Shown in pieces: positions 46,803 through 55,900 of a stretch of DNA of 64,000 nucleotides. The notes beneath the pieces were generated by a model. The model saw nothing but the letters and a program-made list of their open reading frames with translations. It was not told where the DNA came from and searched no databases. The translations under genes were made by a program, and so were the position numbers. The DNA comes from Lentisphaerae bacterium GWF2_50_93 (lineage in GTDB: Bacteria; Verrucomicrobiota; Lentisphaeria; Victivallales; GWF2-50-93): assembly GCA_001804815.1 (NCBI GenBank), contig MHBI01000001.1:31866-95865 (forward strand), read 5' to 3'. Within the stretch, counting starts at the first letter, position 1, and each line of letters starts with the position of its first letter.

Positions 46803-47000
46803 TCATAACTCAAGGCAGTCGGGACGCCAGCAGCAATTCTCCTGGGAACAGCTCTTTACCGCATCCGTACCAAAGCACTGGGAGTTTCCCTCGGCGGCCT
46901 GTATGGCGCGGATGAGTTCGTCCTTCTTTGATGTTTTTGCTGGATCCAAGCCTAGTTCTTTTGCCCGTTTCTTGACTTCGTTGATGGACAGTTTCTTCAT
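46803..47000 (-). CDS. SAP / Rho-N-like small protein with Cys-rich tail
   Basis: A 65-residue protein. KLSINEVKKRAKELGLDP...KKDELIRAIQ matches the SAP or Rho N-terminal helix-extension-helix fold that binds nucleic acid. The tail has four cysteines (CFGTDAVKSCSQENCCWRPDC). AGGAGG precedes the ATG, and the palindromic motif at 47079-47096 lies 79 bases upstream. Probably a small DNA-associated stress protein. Confidence 0.8.
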   Translation of the reverse strand: MKKLSINEVKKRAKELGLDPAKTSKKDELIRAIQAAEGNSQCFGTDAVKSCSQENCCWRPDCLEL

Positions 47001-47078
47001 GACGCCTCCTTATATTTAATAGATCAAAACATATGTCGTCGGATCAATTCTGCATATGGGGGGAACCTCTACCTTTGC

Positions 47079-47096
47079 ATGGGGGAAAACCCTGCT
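47079..47096 (-). promoter_or_regulatory. GGTAGGGTTTTCCC regulatory motif (site 2, for the SAP gene)
   Basis: Reads AGCAGGGTTTTCCCCCAT on the minus strand, 79 bases before the SAP-protein start. Confidence 0.6.
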
Positions 47097-47152
47097 CCTG
47101 TAAATGTCCGCAGCGTGATATTGATTTTAATTCCAATCCACAAGTATTTTGC

Positions 47153-47170
47153 GGTAGGGTTTATCCCCAT
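47153..47170 (+). promoter_or_regulatory. GGTAGGGTTTTCCC regulatory motif (site 3, for the YHS-like gene)
   Basis: Reads GGTAGGGTTTATCCCCAT, 81 bases before the start of the next plus-strand gene. With site 2 it makes a divergent pair. Confidence 0.6.
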
Positions 47171-47250
47171 GTGGAAGGAACTTGTTTTCAATGGCTTAAT
47201 CCTTTTCCGATGATATTTTTATTCCGAAAATTAAATAAGGGAGGATGACT

Positions 47251-47574
47251 ATGAAGAAGCTTATGATCCTGATCGCCGCCGTGATGCTGACTGGCCTCTG
47301 TCTGAGCGCGGAGGACGCCAAGCCGGCCGCCGCCGCCAAGGACGCCAAGAAGGAGGCGCAGGTCCAGACCAAGTGCCCGATCACCGGAAAAGCAATTGTC
47401 GACAAAAAGGCCTTTGTAGATGTCAAGGGCAAGCGAATCTATATGTGCTGCCCGAACTGTGCCGCCACCATCAAGGCCGATCCCGACAAATACATAAAGC
47501 AGCTGGAAGACCAGGGAGTCGTCCTTGAGAAGGCCCCGGAAGCGAAGCCTGAGGCGAAACCGGAAGCCAAGTAA
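47251..47574 (+). CDS. Secreted YHS-like small protein
   Basis: A 107-residue protein; ATG 47251 has GGGAGG eight bases upstream (ATG 47245 is too close). Signal peptide MKKLMILIAAVMLTGLCLSA. The mature part has CPITGKAIVDKKAFVDVKGK and YMCCPNCAATI, a YHS/TRASH-like metal-binding pattern, and ends in EAKPEAKPEAK repeats. Likely a periplasmic metal-binding protein. Confidence 0.8.
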   Translation: MKKLMILIAAVMLTGLCLSAEDAKPAAAAKDAKKEAQVQTKCPITGKAIVDKKAFVDVKGKRIYMCCPNCAATIKADPDKYIKQLEDQGVVLEKAPEAKPEAKPEAK

Positions 47575-47612
47575 TGGAATGATGTCGGACAACACATAAT
47601 AAGGAGTATGGG

Positions 47613-48053
47613 ATGAAAAAGATATTCTCAGTTATCATGGCGGCCGCACTGCTGGCAGTTATTGCAGGATGCAACTGTCCGTTCTTCTGCGGAGGAGCAA
47701 AGGCCGAAGCCAAGGTTCCCGAAGGGGTCAAGGCAATAACCACGGCGGAACTCCAGAAGATAGTTGCCGACAAGAGCGCGCTGATATTCGATGCCAGGAC
47801 AGGAAAATATGACACCGGCGAAAGAGTGCCGGGCGCGAAGACTCTCAGCGCTGCAAATACTGCCGATGAGATTGCAAAGGCCATTCCCGACAAGAATGCC
47901 GCAGTCGTGACATACTGCGCAAACACTGCATGTCCTGCGAGCGGCGATCTTGCCGGAACCCTGAAGAAGATGGGATACACCAACATCATGGAATATCCTG
48001 AAGGGATCGAAGGCTGGATCAAGGCAGGAAACAAAGTGGACAAGGTGAAGTAG
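47613..48053 (+). CDS. Rhodanese-like lipoprotein
   Basis: A 146-residue protein with lipobox AVIAGC (Cys19) after a signal peptide. The rhodanese fold runs from about 40 to 140: LIFDARTGKYDTGERVPGAK, and the active-site loop VTYCANTACPAS with the catalytic Cys in YCANTAC. Co-transcribed with the YHS-like protein 38 bases upstream, with a strong terminator after it. It may handle sulfur or redox chemistry outside the cell membrane. Confidence 0.85.
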   Translation: MKKIFSVIMAAALLAVIAGCNCPFFCGGAKAEAKVPEGVKAITTAELQKIVADKSALIFDARTGKYDTGERVPGAKTLSAANTADEIAKAIPDKNAAVVTYCANTACPASGDLAGTLKKMGYTNIMEYPEGIEGWIKAGNKVDKVK

Positions 48054-48090
48054 TCATCAGTCGTCAGTGGCTGGAGCACAGAATATCATA

Positions 48091-48122
48091 TGGCGCAGGT
48101 GGAACATCCTGCGCCATTTTTC
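48091..48122 (+). terminator. Rho-independent terminator after the rhodanese gene
   Basis: GGCGCAGG (48092-48099) pairs with CCTGCGCC (48108-48115), followed by ATTTTTCTT. Confidence 0.8.
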
Positions 48123-48923
48123 TTATATGGAGTGCGGTACCTTGCCGTGTCGGGCGTAGCCCTGGTCGCAAGGCCTATCTACTATACGCATATTTGTAAG
48201 CGTTAAACTGGGCGTATCAGCCATATTTAATGCAATCAAGTATGGCTCTTTCGCCGAAAGAGCCTCGTGCCGGTTTCGGCGAAACCGGCATACTTTAACA
48301 AAAGATGCCCAATTCCCCCAGCCAGGACAGGAAACACAGATCAACTTCTAGAATACCAAAATGCGTATAGTAGACAGGTCGCAAGGCTGAGGCGTGTAAA
48401 TACTTGGCGTTGTCAAATGCTGGTGTATTTCGTTCGTAGCGACCGACTGCGGAGGTCGCAGTTTTATCAATAAGAAACTTTTGCCAATTGAGTAAGGCGG
48501 TCATTCCTGGCCGCCATCTTGTCGGGCTGGAAAGCCCAACCTACTTTAAGGCAAGTTTCAAAGGAGTAGCGCATGTTTGCGCGTTCTTAAAGGAACGCCG
48601 ACCTTGGTCGCACTCGTGCGCCTGTGAGGCGCGTAAACCTATGGCGCGCCGAAGGCGGGTAAAACTCCAGGTCGGCAAGAAGCCGGTCTGGCCTGTCGCG
48701 CCGAAGCTTCTTAGCGAAGGAGGAAGACCGGCGCTCCTTTGGAAAAATAAAGAACGCGCAAACATGCGCTACTACAAACAATTTCCTTAAGCGTTGAGTT
48801 TGACGGCTTGAGACTAAAATAATTTTTATACGACAAAAGTATGTTGGACTTTAGCCCGACAATGCCTGAATTCTTGGATTGGCGGTTTGAAAACCACCTG
48901 GCCTATGAGGCAAGACACCCAGC
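48123..48923. repeat. 800-base repeat-only region
   Basis: Holds a cruciform element (48239-48295, AAGTATGG...CATACTTT), inverted copies of CCTNTCTACTATACGCAT (about 48170 and 48360), REP-like GTAGCGCATGTTTGCGCG (48566-48583) and its inverse (48755-48775), and an AACGCCGACC...GGTCGGC/GACCGGCGCTCC pair (48594-48740). No gene is seen. Confidence 0.6.
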
Positions 48924-49376
48924 TTAAAGGTAGTCGATTTCCTTTCCGGCAGCCCAGGTATAGAAGAACTGCGATGCCGAAATCAGCAATGGCACTCCCA
49001 TGACCACATAAAAATTATACAGCCATTCCTTATTGATCACGTCAAACCTGTTCAACATGATCCCGCCGGAAATCATGAGGCCCATCATGAGGTAGCTCCT
49101 CAGGTTGAAAAATGAGAAGGCGCACGGATATGGGATGTTCAAGCCCCGTATCCTCTTGATGTGGCTGCGTGAGATATTTGCAAAAAGCAGGATATAGAAG
49201 AGCACGCCAAATATCAATCCACCGGTCAGGCGCCATCCGAAGAACTCACTATGCTGGATCAAGTACTTCAGCCCCCGTCCTGTAAGAATCAGCCCGGCGG
49301 CAGTCCAGGCAATGCCTGCAATAAGCAGCAGGTTATGCCTGCTGACCGAGGGCTTGTATCTGCTTAAAATATCCAT
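48924..49376 (-). CDS. Membrane protein of unknown function
   Basis: A 150-residue protein with four predicted transmembrane helices (about 16-35, 49-68, 92-108, 118-140). A conserved-looking RIRGLNIPYPCAFSFFNLRSYLMM lies before the third helix. No known family recognised. The regulatory motif at 49489-49506 lies about 113 bases upstream. Confidence 0.75.
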   Translation of the reverse strand: MDILSRYKPSVSRHNLLLIAGIAWTAAGLILTGRGLKYLIQHSEFFGWRLTGGLIFGVLFYILLFANISRSHIKRIRGLNIPYPCAFSFFNLRSYLMMGLMISGGIMLNRFDVINKEWLYNFYVVMGVPLLISASQFFYTWAAGKEIDYL

Positions 49377-49488
49377 TGCATTCCCATGGATGGTTGGATT
49401 AATGGATTGTTGGATGGCTGATTAAGAAACATACTCCCATCCAAGCAATCATCCAGTCACCCAATCATCCAATCACCCATTTTTCCAT

Positions 49489-49506
49489 GGTAGGGTTTTC
49501 CCCCAT
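49489..49506. promoter_or_regulatory. GGTAGGGTTTTCCC regulatory motif (site 4)
   Basis: GGTAGGGTTTTCCCCCAT. It could serve the minus-strand membrane protein (113 bases) or the plus-strand sensory genes, from which GC-rich repeats now separate it. Confidence 0.5.
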
Positions 49507-49587
49507 ATGGAAAGATAGCAATGCGCATGTATTAGACACTTCCGTCAGCTAAGTTACCAACGTATGACATGTGTCCGTAAAATGGAA

Positions 49588-50122
49588 CGACATGGTACGC
49601 CGGCCCTCCCGACGCACTCCGTGGCCGGGATCTTGAGACCTGCTGGCATCGGCGTGGGAGTGGAAAAGAAAATCTGCCAGCAGAGGTGCTGGCGGTCCGG
49701 AAAGAGCATGGTACGCCGGCCCTCCCGACGCACTCCGTGGCCGGGATCTTGAGACTTGCCGGCATCGGCGTGGGAGTGGAAAAGAGAAAGACTGCCGGCA
49801 GGGGTGCCGGCGGTCCGGGAAGAGCATGGATCGCCGGCACCCTTGCCGGCATCGGTGGAGAAGTGGGAAAGAAAAATCTGCCGGCAGGGGTGCCGGCGGT
49901 CCGGGAAGAGCATGGATCGCCGGCACCCTTGCCGGCATCGGTGGAGAAGTGAGAAAGAAAAATCTGCCGGCAGGGGTGCCGGCGGTCCGGAAAGAGCATG
50001 GTACGCCGGCACCCTTGCCGGCATCGGTGGAGAAGTGGGAAAGAGAAAGACTGCCGGCAGGGGTGCCGGCGGTCCGGAAGAAAAATCTGCCGGCAGAGGT
50101 GCCGGCGGTCCGGAAAGGGAAG
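49588..50122. repeat. GC-rich inverted repeat array, cluster 1
   Basis: At least three 86-base units (starts 49825, 49911, 49997) plus two long units of 116-118 bases (starts 49591, 49707). Each unit is an inverted repeat: GCCGGCACCCTTGCCGGCA near one end and TGCCGGCAGGGGTGCCGGC near the other, ending GGTCCGG(A/G)AAGAGCAT. Because 86 is not a multiple of three, the long open frames on both strands here are not protein genes. Confidence 0.85.
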
Positions 50123-50128
50123 GAATAC

Positions 50129-50758
50129 ATGACTCTGGAAAACAGAAGGAAAATTGTAAAGCTGATTTCACTTGTGGTCGGCCTGGCAGGCGTCATGGTC
50201 ATGATTGGATGGATATTCGACATTGAAATTCTTAAAAGCCTTTCCCCTTCATGGATATCAATGAAATTCGACACGGCCCTGTCATTTTTCCTGAGCGGTT
50301 TAACGCTTTATTTCATTGCCAGAGCCCAGGAGGGCGAGTTTGACAGGGCCCAGGTGGTCATCTCCATTACATCACTGGTGATAATCCTGCTGATGGGGAT
50401 ACTGTTCTTCTCGACCGTGTTCGGGGTGATGACCGGGGCAGAACACTTGTTTGTCAGAGAGGAGGCCGGAGGGGTGAAGACGGTGATTCCCGGACTTCCT
50501 TCGATTCCAACGATGTTCAGCTTCATCCTGATGGCAATGGCTGGAGTGCTGACGATTCTGCGGATCAGGAGATTGCATGTTTCTCTGATGATTATCGGGT
50601 TGATCCTCGCAGCGGTTGGAATCTCGGCAATCACGGGATATGTCATTGATTTTCCGGCCTTGTATTACTATATTGCAACAGTTAATTCCGCAATGGCGTT
50701 CCATACAGCTGTGCTGTTAGCTTTATTAGGGATAGGCCTGATATGTCTTTACGAATAA
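50129..50758 (+). CDS. Integral membrane protein, probable sensor module
   Basis: A 209-residue protein with about six transmembrane helices. ATG 50129 follows GGAAGGAA; the open frame upstream runs through GC-rich repeats and is not real coding. The family is unknown, but similar membrane domains sit in front of signalling proteins. It overlaps the next gene by 16 bases, so the two are coupled. Confidence 0.7.
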   Translation: MTLENRRKIVKLISLVVGLAGVMVMIGWIFDIEILKSLSPSWISMKFDTALSFFLSGLTLYFIARAQEGEFDRAQVVISITSLVIILLMGILFFSTVFGVMTGAEHLFVREEAGGVKTVIPGLPSIPTMFSFILMAMAGVLTILRIRRLHVSLMIIGLILAAVGISAITGYVIDFPALYYYIATVNSAMAFHTAVLLALLGIGLICLYE

Positions 50759-52482
50759 AATTGGCTCTGATGTTTCTCTCGATCGCCATAATTCCGCTGC
50801 TGTTCGTCAACGCCATAATATTCCATAACTACAAGGAATCCATCGAGGCCTCGCGCATCAGCGCCCTGCGGGACATTGCCGCATACAAGGCCAGCAAGAT
50901 TGAGGAGTTTTTTGCGGACATGGAAAAGTTTATGCGGATAGCCCAGGGCGCACACGTAATAATAAAGAATTTTCCTGTCCTGAACCGGCTTGCATCAAAT
51001 CCTGACGATCCGGATTTTATTGCAGCCAGGGAGATGATTGATCCTCCGATACAGAACATGCAGCTGTCCATTGGCCTTGTCGATATCATGCTGGTCAGGC
51101 CTGAAGGCAAGATAGTCTATTCGAGCAATAGCGAACACAAGCACAAGGATTACGGGAAAATCCTGTCAGACTTCAACAATGATGTTTTTCAGAGAGGGCG
51201 GGCGAGAATCCATTTTTCGCACATCTTCATAAACAGGATGAATCACGACAGGCCTGGAATGCTGGTTAGCGCCCCTGTCATTGATTCCGGGAATAAATTC
51301 ATCGGGGCTGTAGTTTTTGAGGTGGACATTGAGCTTATATACAGGATGATCCTGGATCAGACCGGACTTGGGAATACCGGTGAGACCTTGCTGGTGAAGA
51401 AAGACAATGGCAATGTCTTGTATCTAACCCCCCTGCGGTTTGAGCCGGATGCGGCATTTAAAAAGAAGCTCAGGATAGGTGATGAAATAGGCATTCCGGC
51501 ACAGGAATCACTGCAAGGCAAAGCCGGCGCCGGAATATCCACCGACTACAGGGGGGAGAAGATCGTCTCGGCATGGAGGCCGATTCCTGCGATGGGATGG
51601 GGGCTTGTTGCCAAGATTGACGCGAAGGAGGCTTTTTCAGATGTGGTGAAGCTGCAGCAGCTGGCGATGACAATCCTGCTCATAGTCGCGCTGCTGTCGG
51701 GAATCATGGCTTATTCCGTGGCAAAATCGATTTCAGATCCGATACAGAAGCTCTCTGAAGGCGCGAACATAATTGGATCAGGGAATCTCGACTTCAAGGT
51801 GGGGACCGCACATAAGGATGAGATAGGCCAGCTTTCAAGGGCATTCGACAAGATGGTATTTGATTTGAAGACTACTACAGCCTCCCGCGACTTCGAGCGG
51901 CGTCGTTTCCATGAGATCCTGGACGCCCTTCCAGCCTACGTTGTGCTTATTGACAAGAACTACTATGTACCCTTCGCCAACCATTATTTCGAGTCGCGCT
52001 TCGGCAAGTCCGGCGGGAAGAGGTGCTATGAATACCTGTTCAATAAGAGCGAACCCTGTGAGAACTGCGAGACGTTCACTGTCATGAAGACCAACAAGCC
52101 CCACAGATGGGAATGGCTCGGGCCGGACGGGCGCAACTATGATGTCTACGATTTTCCTTTTACAGACTCGGACGGATCTCGCATGCTCCTCGAAATGGGC
52201 ATCGACATCACGGAAATGAAGATTGCCAGGGCTGAGCTCCAGAAGCACCGCGACCATCTTGAGGAACTCGTCGGGCAGCGCACATCCCAGCTGGAGAGTG
52301 CGAATAAGGACGTCCTCAGGAAAGTCGAGGAAATCGGAAATGCAAACAAGGAGCTGGAACGCTTCAATAAAGCGATGGTCGATCGTGAACTCCGCATGGT
52401 CGAGCTTAAGAGCCGGATCAATGAATTGTCAGAAAAGCTGGGCGGACCTGCCCCGTATAACGTGTTTGAGAGGAAGGTGTGA
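50743..52482 (+). CDS. Cache-HAMP-PAS receptor lacking a kinase domain
   Basis: A 579-residue protein. Helix 1 (about 8-28), a periplasmic dCache-like domain (about 35-295), helix 2 (about 305-325), HAMP (about 330-385), a PAS domain with CEPCENCETF-type cysteines (about 395-495) and a long C-terminal coiled coil ending RINELSEKLGGPAPYN. No HisKA or HATPase motif is present. It may pass signals to the histidine kinase encoded next, or be a truncated kinase with its 3' part replaced by GC-rich repeats. Confidence 0.85.
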   Translation: MSLRIKLALMFLSIAIIPLLFVNAIIFHNYKESIEASRISALRDIAAYKASKIEEFFADMEKFMRIAQGAHVIIKNFPVLNRLASNPDDPDFIAAREMIDPPIQNMQLSIGLVDIMLVRPEGKIVYSSNSEHKHKDYGKILSDFNNDVFQRGRARIHFSHIFINRMNHDRPGMLVSAPVIDSGNKFIGAVVFEVDIELIYRMILDQTGLGNTGETLLVKKDNGNVLYLTPLRFEPDAAFKKKLRIGDEIGIPAQESLQGKAGAGISTDYRGEKIVSAWRPIPAMGWGLVAKIDAKEAFSDVVKLQQLAMTILLIVALLSGIMAYSVAKSISDPIQKLSEGANIIGSGNLDFKVGTAHKDEIGQLSRAFDKMVFDLKTTTASRDFERRRFHEILDALPAYVVLIDKNYYVPFANHYFESRFGKSGGKRCYEYLFNKSEPCENCETFTVMKTNKPHRWEWLGPDGRNYDVYDFPFTDSDGSRMLLEMGIDITEMKIARAELQKHRDHLEELVGQRTSQLESANKDVLRKVEEIGNANKELERFNKAMVDRELRMVELKSRINELSEKLGGPAPYNVFERKV

Positions 52483-52812
52483 GCATGGTACGCCGGCACC
52501 CCTGCCGGCATCGGTGGTGGAGTGGGAAAGAGAAAGAAAAATCTGCCGGCAGGGGTGCCGGCGGTCCGGAAAGAGCATGGTACGCCGGCACCCCTGCCGG
52601 CATCGGCGTGGGAGTGGAAAAGAAAATCTGCCGGCAGGGGTGCCGGCGGTCCGGGAAGAGCATGGTACGCCGGCACCCTTGCCGGCATCGGCGTGGGAGT
52701 GTGAAAGAGAAAGACTGCCGGCAGGGGTGCCGGCGGTCCGGAAGAAAAATCTGCCAGCAGATCGCAGATCCCGGCCACGGAGTGCGTCGGGAGGTGCTGG
52801 CGGTCCGGTAGA
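52483..52812. repeat. GC-rich inverted repeat array, cluster 2
   Basis: The same unit as cluster 1, beginning four bases after the stop codon of the Cache-HAMP-PAS gene. It ends with the long-unit module GATCCCGGCCACGGAGTGCG (from about 52767), here in the orientation opposite to that in cluster 1. A half REP-like hairpin follows at 52818-52844. Confidence 0.8.
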
Positions 52813-52940
52813 TTGAACACAGCCAATAATGGCTTAACTAACAGAAGCGAAGAAGTACGGGAGTTTATATTTTGCGGGCATGGCAGCGCTGCGGTTGCGA
52901 ATTTCGCAATTCGCAGGAGAAAAAGTAATTGGAAGGCAGT

Positions 52941-55900
52941 ATGAGTTTCGGAAAAATTAAAATACCTGCATGGATCCCGATTCCAATCTTTGCATTTATC
53001 ATTTTTGCGTTTGTCATGATCAAGCCTGGTTTCGTATATGATCCGCCGTACCTCCTGCCGGCGCTGACACTGATATTCATGGTCCTCATTTCGCTCCATG
53101 TTGCGATCCTCGCAGGGAGGAGCTATCTGGTCGAGCATTCGGCTTCAGTCCTTTTCATAGGATGTGGAACACTGGTGCTGGGGCTTGCAGGGGCATTGGC
53201 GGTATTTCCATTCGACATCTCCTCGGCGAACCGCGTAATAACGATCTACAATTCCGGGGCCTGCCTGGCGGCGCTATTCCATCTCCTGGGTGCTATCACT
53301 GGCTTTCCGGACAAGAGCAGAATCTTCCGCGGCGGGCTGACTCTGCTTTCATCAATGTATCTTGCGATATTCGCAATCACCGTCCTCCTTGCAGTCGGAA
53401 CAAGCATGGGGCTGATGCCAGTCTTCTTCGTCGATGGAAAAGGAGCCACTGCCTGGAACGTCGCCGCGCTGTATGCTTCAGCCGGAATGTTCGCCGCCTC
53501 GTCGGTCATGATGCATATCAGATGCGCAAGGGGCGGTTCTGATTTTCTCAAGTATTATTCAGTCGGACTGGGATTGATAGCGGTCGGGCTCATAGGGGTT
53601 TCCTTCCAGGTCAGGCTTGGCTGCTCGATCAACTGGACAAGCAGGATATCGCAGTATCTGGGATGCATATACCTGATGGTGGCGGTAATTACCACATTCA
53701 GGCGTCATGGCGGCTGGAAGATTTCCATCGAGAAGGCCCTGCATGATATGGAAGAGAGATACCATGCCCTGGTCGAAACGTCTCCGGAGGCTATTTTTGT
53801 CAACCGTGAAAACATCATCGTCTTTGTAAATCCGGCGGCCGTCAAACTGTTCGGCGCGGAATCAAAGGAACAGCTGCTTGGCAGATCTCCATTTGATCTT
53901 TTTGTTCCTGAATATCATCCTTTGATGAGGGAAAGGATCAAGACGGTCCTGGGGGGCGGGCTCATACCCAAGATTGAAACCAATGTCCAGCGTCTTGACG
54001 GAAAGAAGATAGATGTTGAAATCATAGCCTCCCTTATAGTGGACAGCGGTGTAAAATCCAGCCAGGTCATGCTCCATGACATAACCGAGAGAAAGCGGAC
54101 CGAGGAGGCGTTGCGTGCGAGTGAGGCGAAGTACAGGGGTCTCTTTGAGAGCGTCCAGGAGGGATTTTATCTCGCCGAGGCGGTCTTCGATGAGAAGGGG
54201 ATGCTCTGCGATGCGATATACCGTGAGGTGAATCCTGCATTCCTGCAGCTGATGGGCCGGGAACGTGAACAGGTTGTCGGGAAGCGGATGAAGGAGCTCG
54301 TACCAAACATCAGGCCCGGATGGTTTGAGGCCTTTGGCAGCGTGACCCTCACCGGACAGTCCGCAACCCATTCGGAGTATTCGGAAACCTTCGGACGCCA
54401 TTTCGAAGCGGTCATCTTCCGTCCCGCCAAGGGGTATTTCGGAGTCATTGTCAACGATGTCACTGTGCGCAAGCAGGCGGAGGACGCATTGCGCTCCAGC
54501 GAGGAACGACTGCGCATGGTGCTCCAGTCCAGCAGCATGGGGATCTTCGAGGTTGATCTTGTGTCGGGAGAGGAGCGATGGAATGATGTTGAATACGAAC
54601 TTCTGGGGCTCAAGACTGGCGAGATTCCTCCAGGTCCGGAATCCTTCTTCCGCTTTGTCCATCCTGAAGACATCAAGATGCTTCAGGCGAACTGGGATGA
54701 GGCATTGCACTCAGGGAAGCTGGATGCGGAGTTCCGCATAGTGCGCGCCGATGGTGAAGTCCGCTGGCTGGCCGGCAAAGGACAGTTTATCGTTGAGAAA
54801 ATCAAAGACTCCGCTGGGAACTTTGGTCGGCCCATACGGTTCCTGGGTGTGAATTTCGACATCACCGAGCGGAAGCGTGCGGATGAAGTCCGGTCCTTTC
54901 TGGCGCAAACCGGCAGCGGTTCAAAAGGTGAATCTTTCTTCAACGTGCTGGCCAGATACCTGGCCCAGAGCCTGCAGATGGACTTCGTCTGCATTGACCG
55001 CCTGGACGTGGACGGTTTGACAGCCCATACCGTGTCCGTATGGTGCGACGGTGATTTCGAGGACAATGTGTCGTATGCGCTGAAAGACACACCCTGTGGC
55101 GAAGTGGTGGGTAAGACAGTCTGTTGCTTTCCTGCCAGCGTGTGCCAGTTTTTCCCGCGTGATCAGGTGCTCCGGGATCGGAAGGCGGAGAGCTACGTCG
55201 GGGTGACGCTCTGGAATCTCGCTGGCAAGCCGATTGGACTGATCGCCGTCATCGGCCATAAACCGCTTGCAAACCGCGCGCAGGCGGAAGAAACGCTGAA
55301 ACTGGTGTCCATGAGGGCAGCCAGCGAACTTGAGCGCAACCAGTCTGATGAGGCCCTGCTCAATTCCCGGACTGCCGCAATGAATCTCATGGAGGATGCC
55401 GATGAGGCGCGACGGAAAGTCGAACAGAAGAGTCTGGAACTTCGCGAAAGCCAGTCGGACCTGAACCGCGCCCAGGCTGTGGCCCAGATCGGGAGCTGGA
55501 GGTTGGACGTCCAGAAGAACGAGCTCATATGGTCGGACGAGAACCACCGCATCTTCAGTATTCCCAAGGGGGCGGAGATGACATATGAGACATTCTTAAG
55601 CACAATACATCCTGATGACGTGCTGCACGTCGATCAGGCATGGAAGGATGCGCTCAAGGGTGAGCCATATGATGTCGAGCACCGGATAATCGTAGGAGGT
55701 AAGATCAAATGGGTCAGGGAGAGGGCTGAACTGGAATTCGACAGTAAAGGGGACTTGCTGGGGGGATTCGGCACGACGCAGGATGTAACAGAACGCAAAA
55801 TCAGGGAGGAAGAGCTTCAAAGGCTCAATCGCACCCTCAAGGCGCTGAGCCACAGCAACCAGGTAATGATGCGGGCCACCAGCGAAAGCGAATATATGAA

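Noticed and set aside
49377..49588. ATCCATTAATCC/GGATTAATGGAT words (also near 33450, 33690, 60770, 61370, 62960) as binding sites
   Set aside because: They are low-complexity and variable, occur in both orientations after genes as well as before, and look like degenerate interspersed repeats.
49549..50274. Long open frames on both strands with repeated Pro/Ala/Arg-rich peptides
   Set aside because: They follow the 86-base GC-rich DNA repeat. The period is not a multiple of three, so the same peptide reappears in shifting frames and on both strands. These are repeat shadows, not surface-repeat proteins.
52418..53138. Minus-strand Pro-rich open frames over cluster 2 and the start of the giant kinase
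   Set aside because: They cross a repeat array and then run antisense to a gene with clear domain structure.
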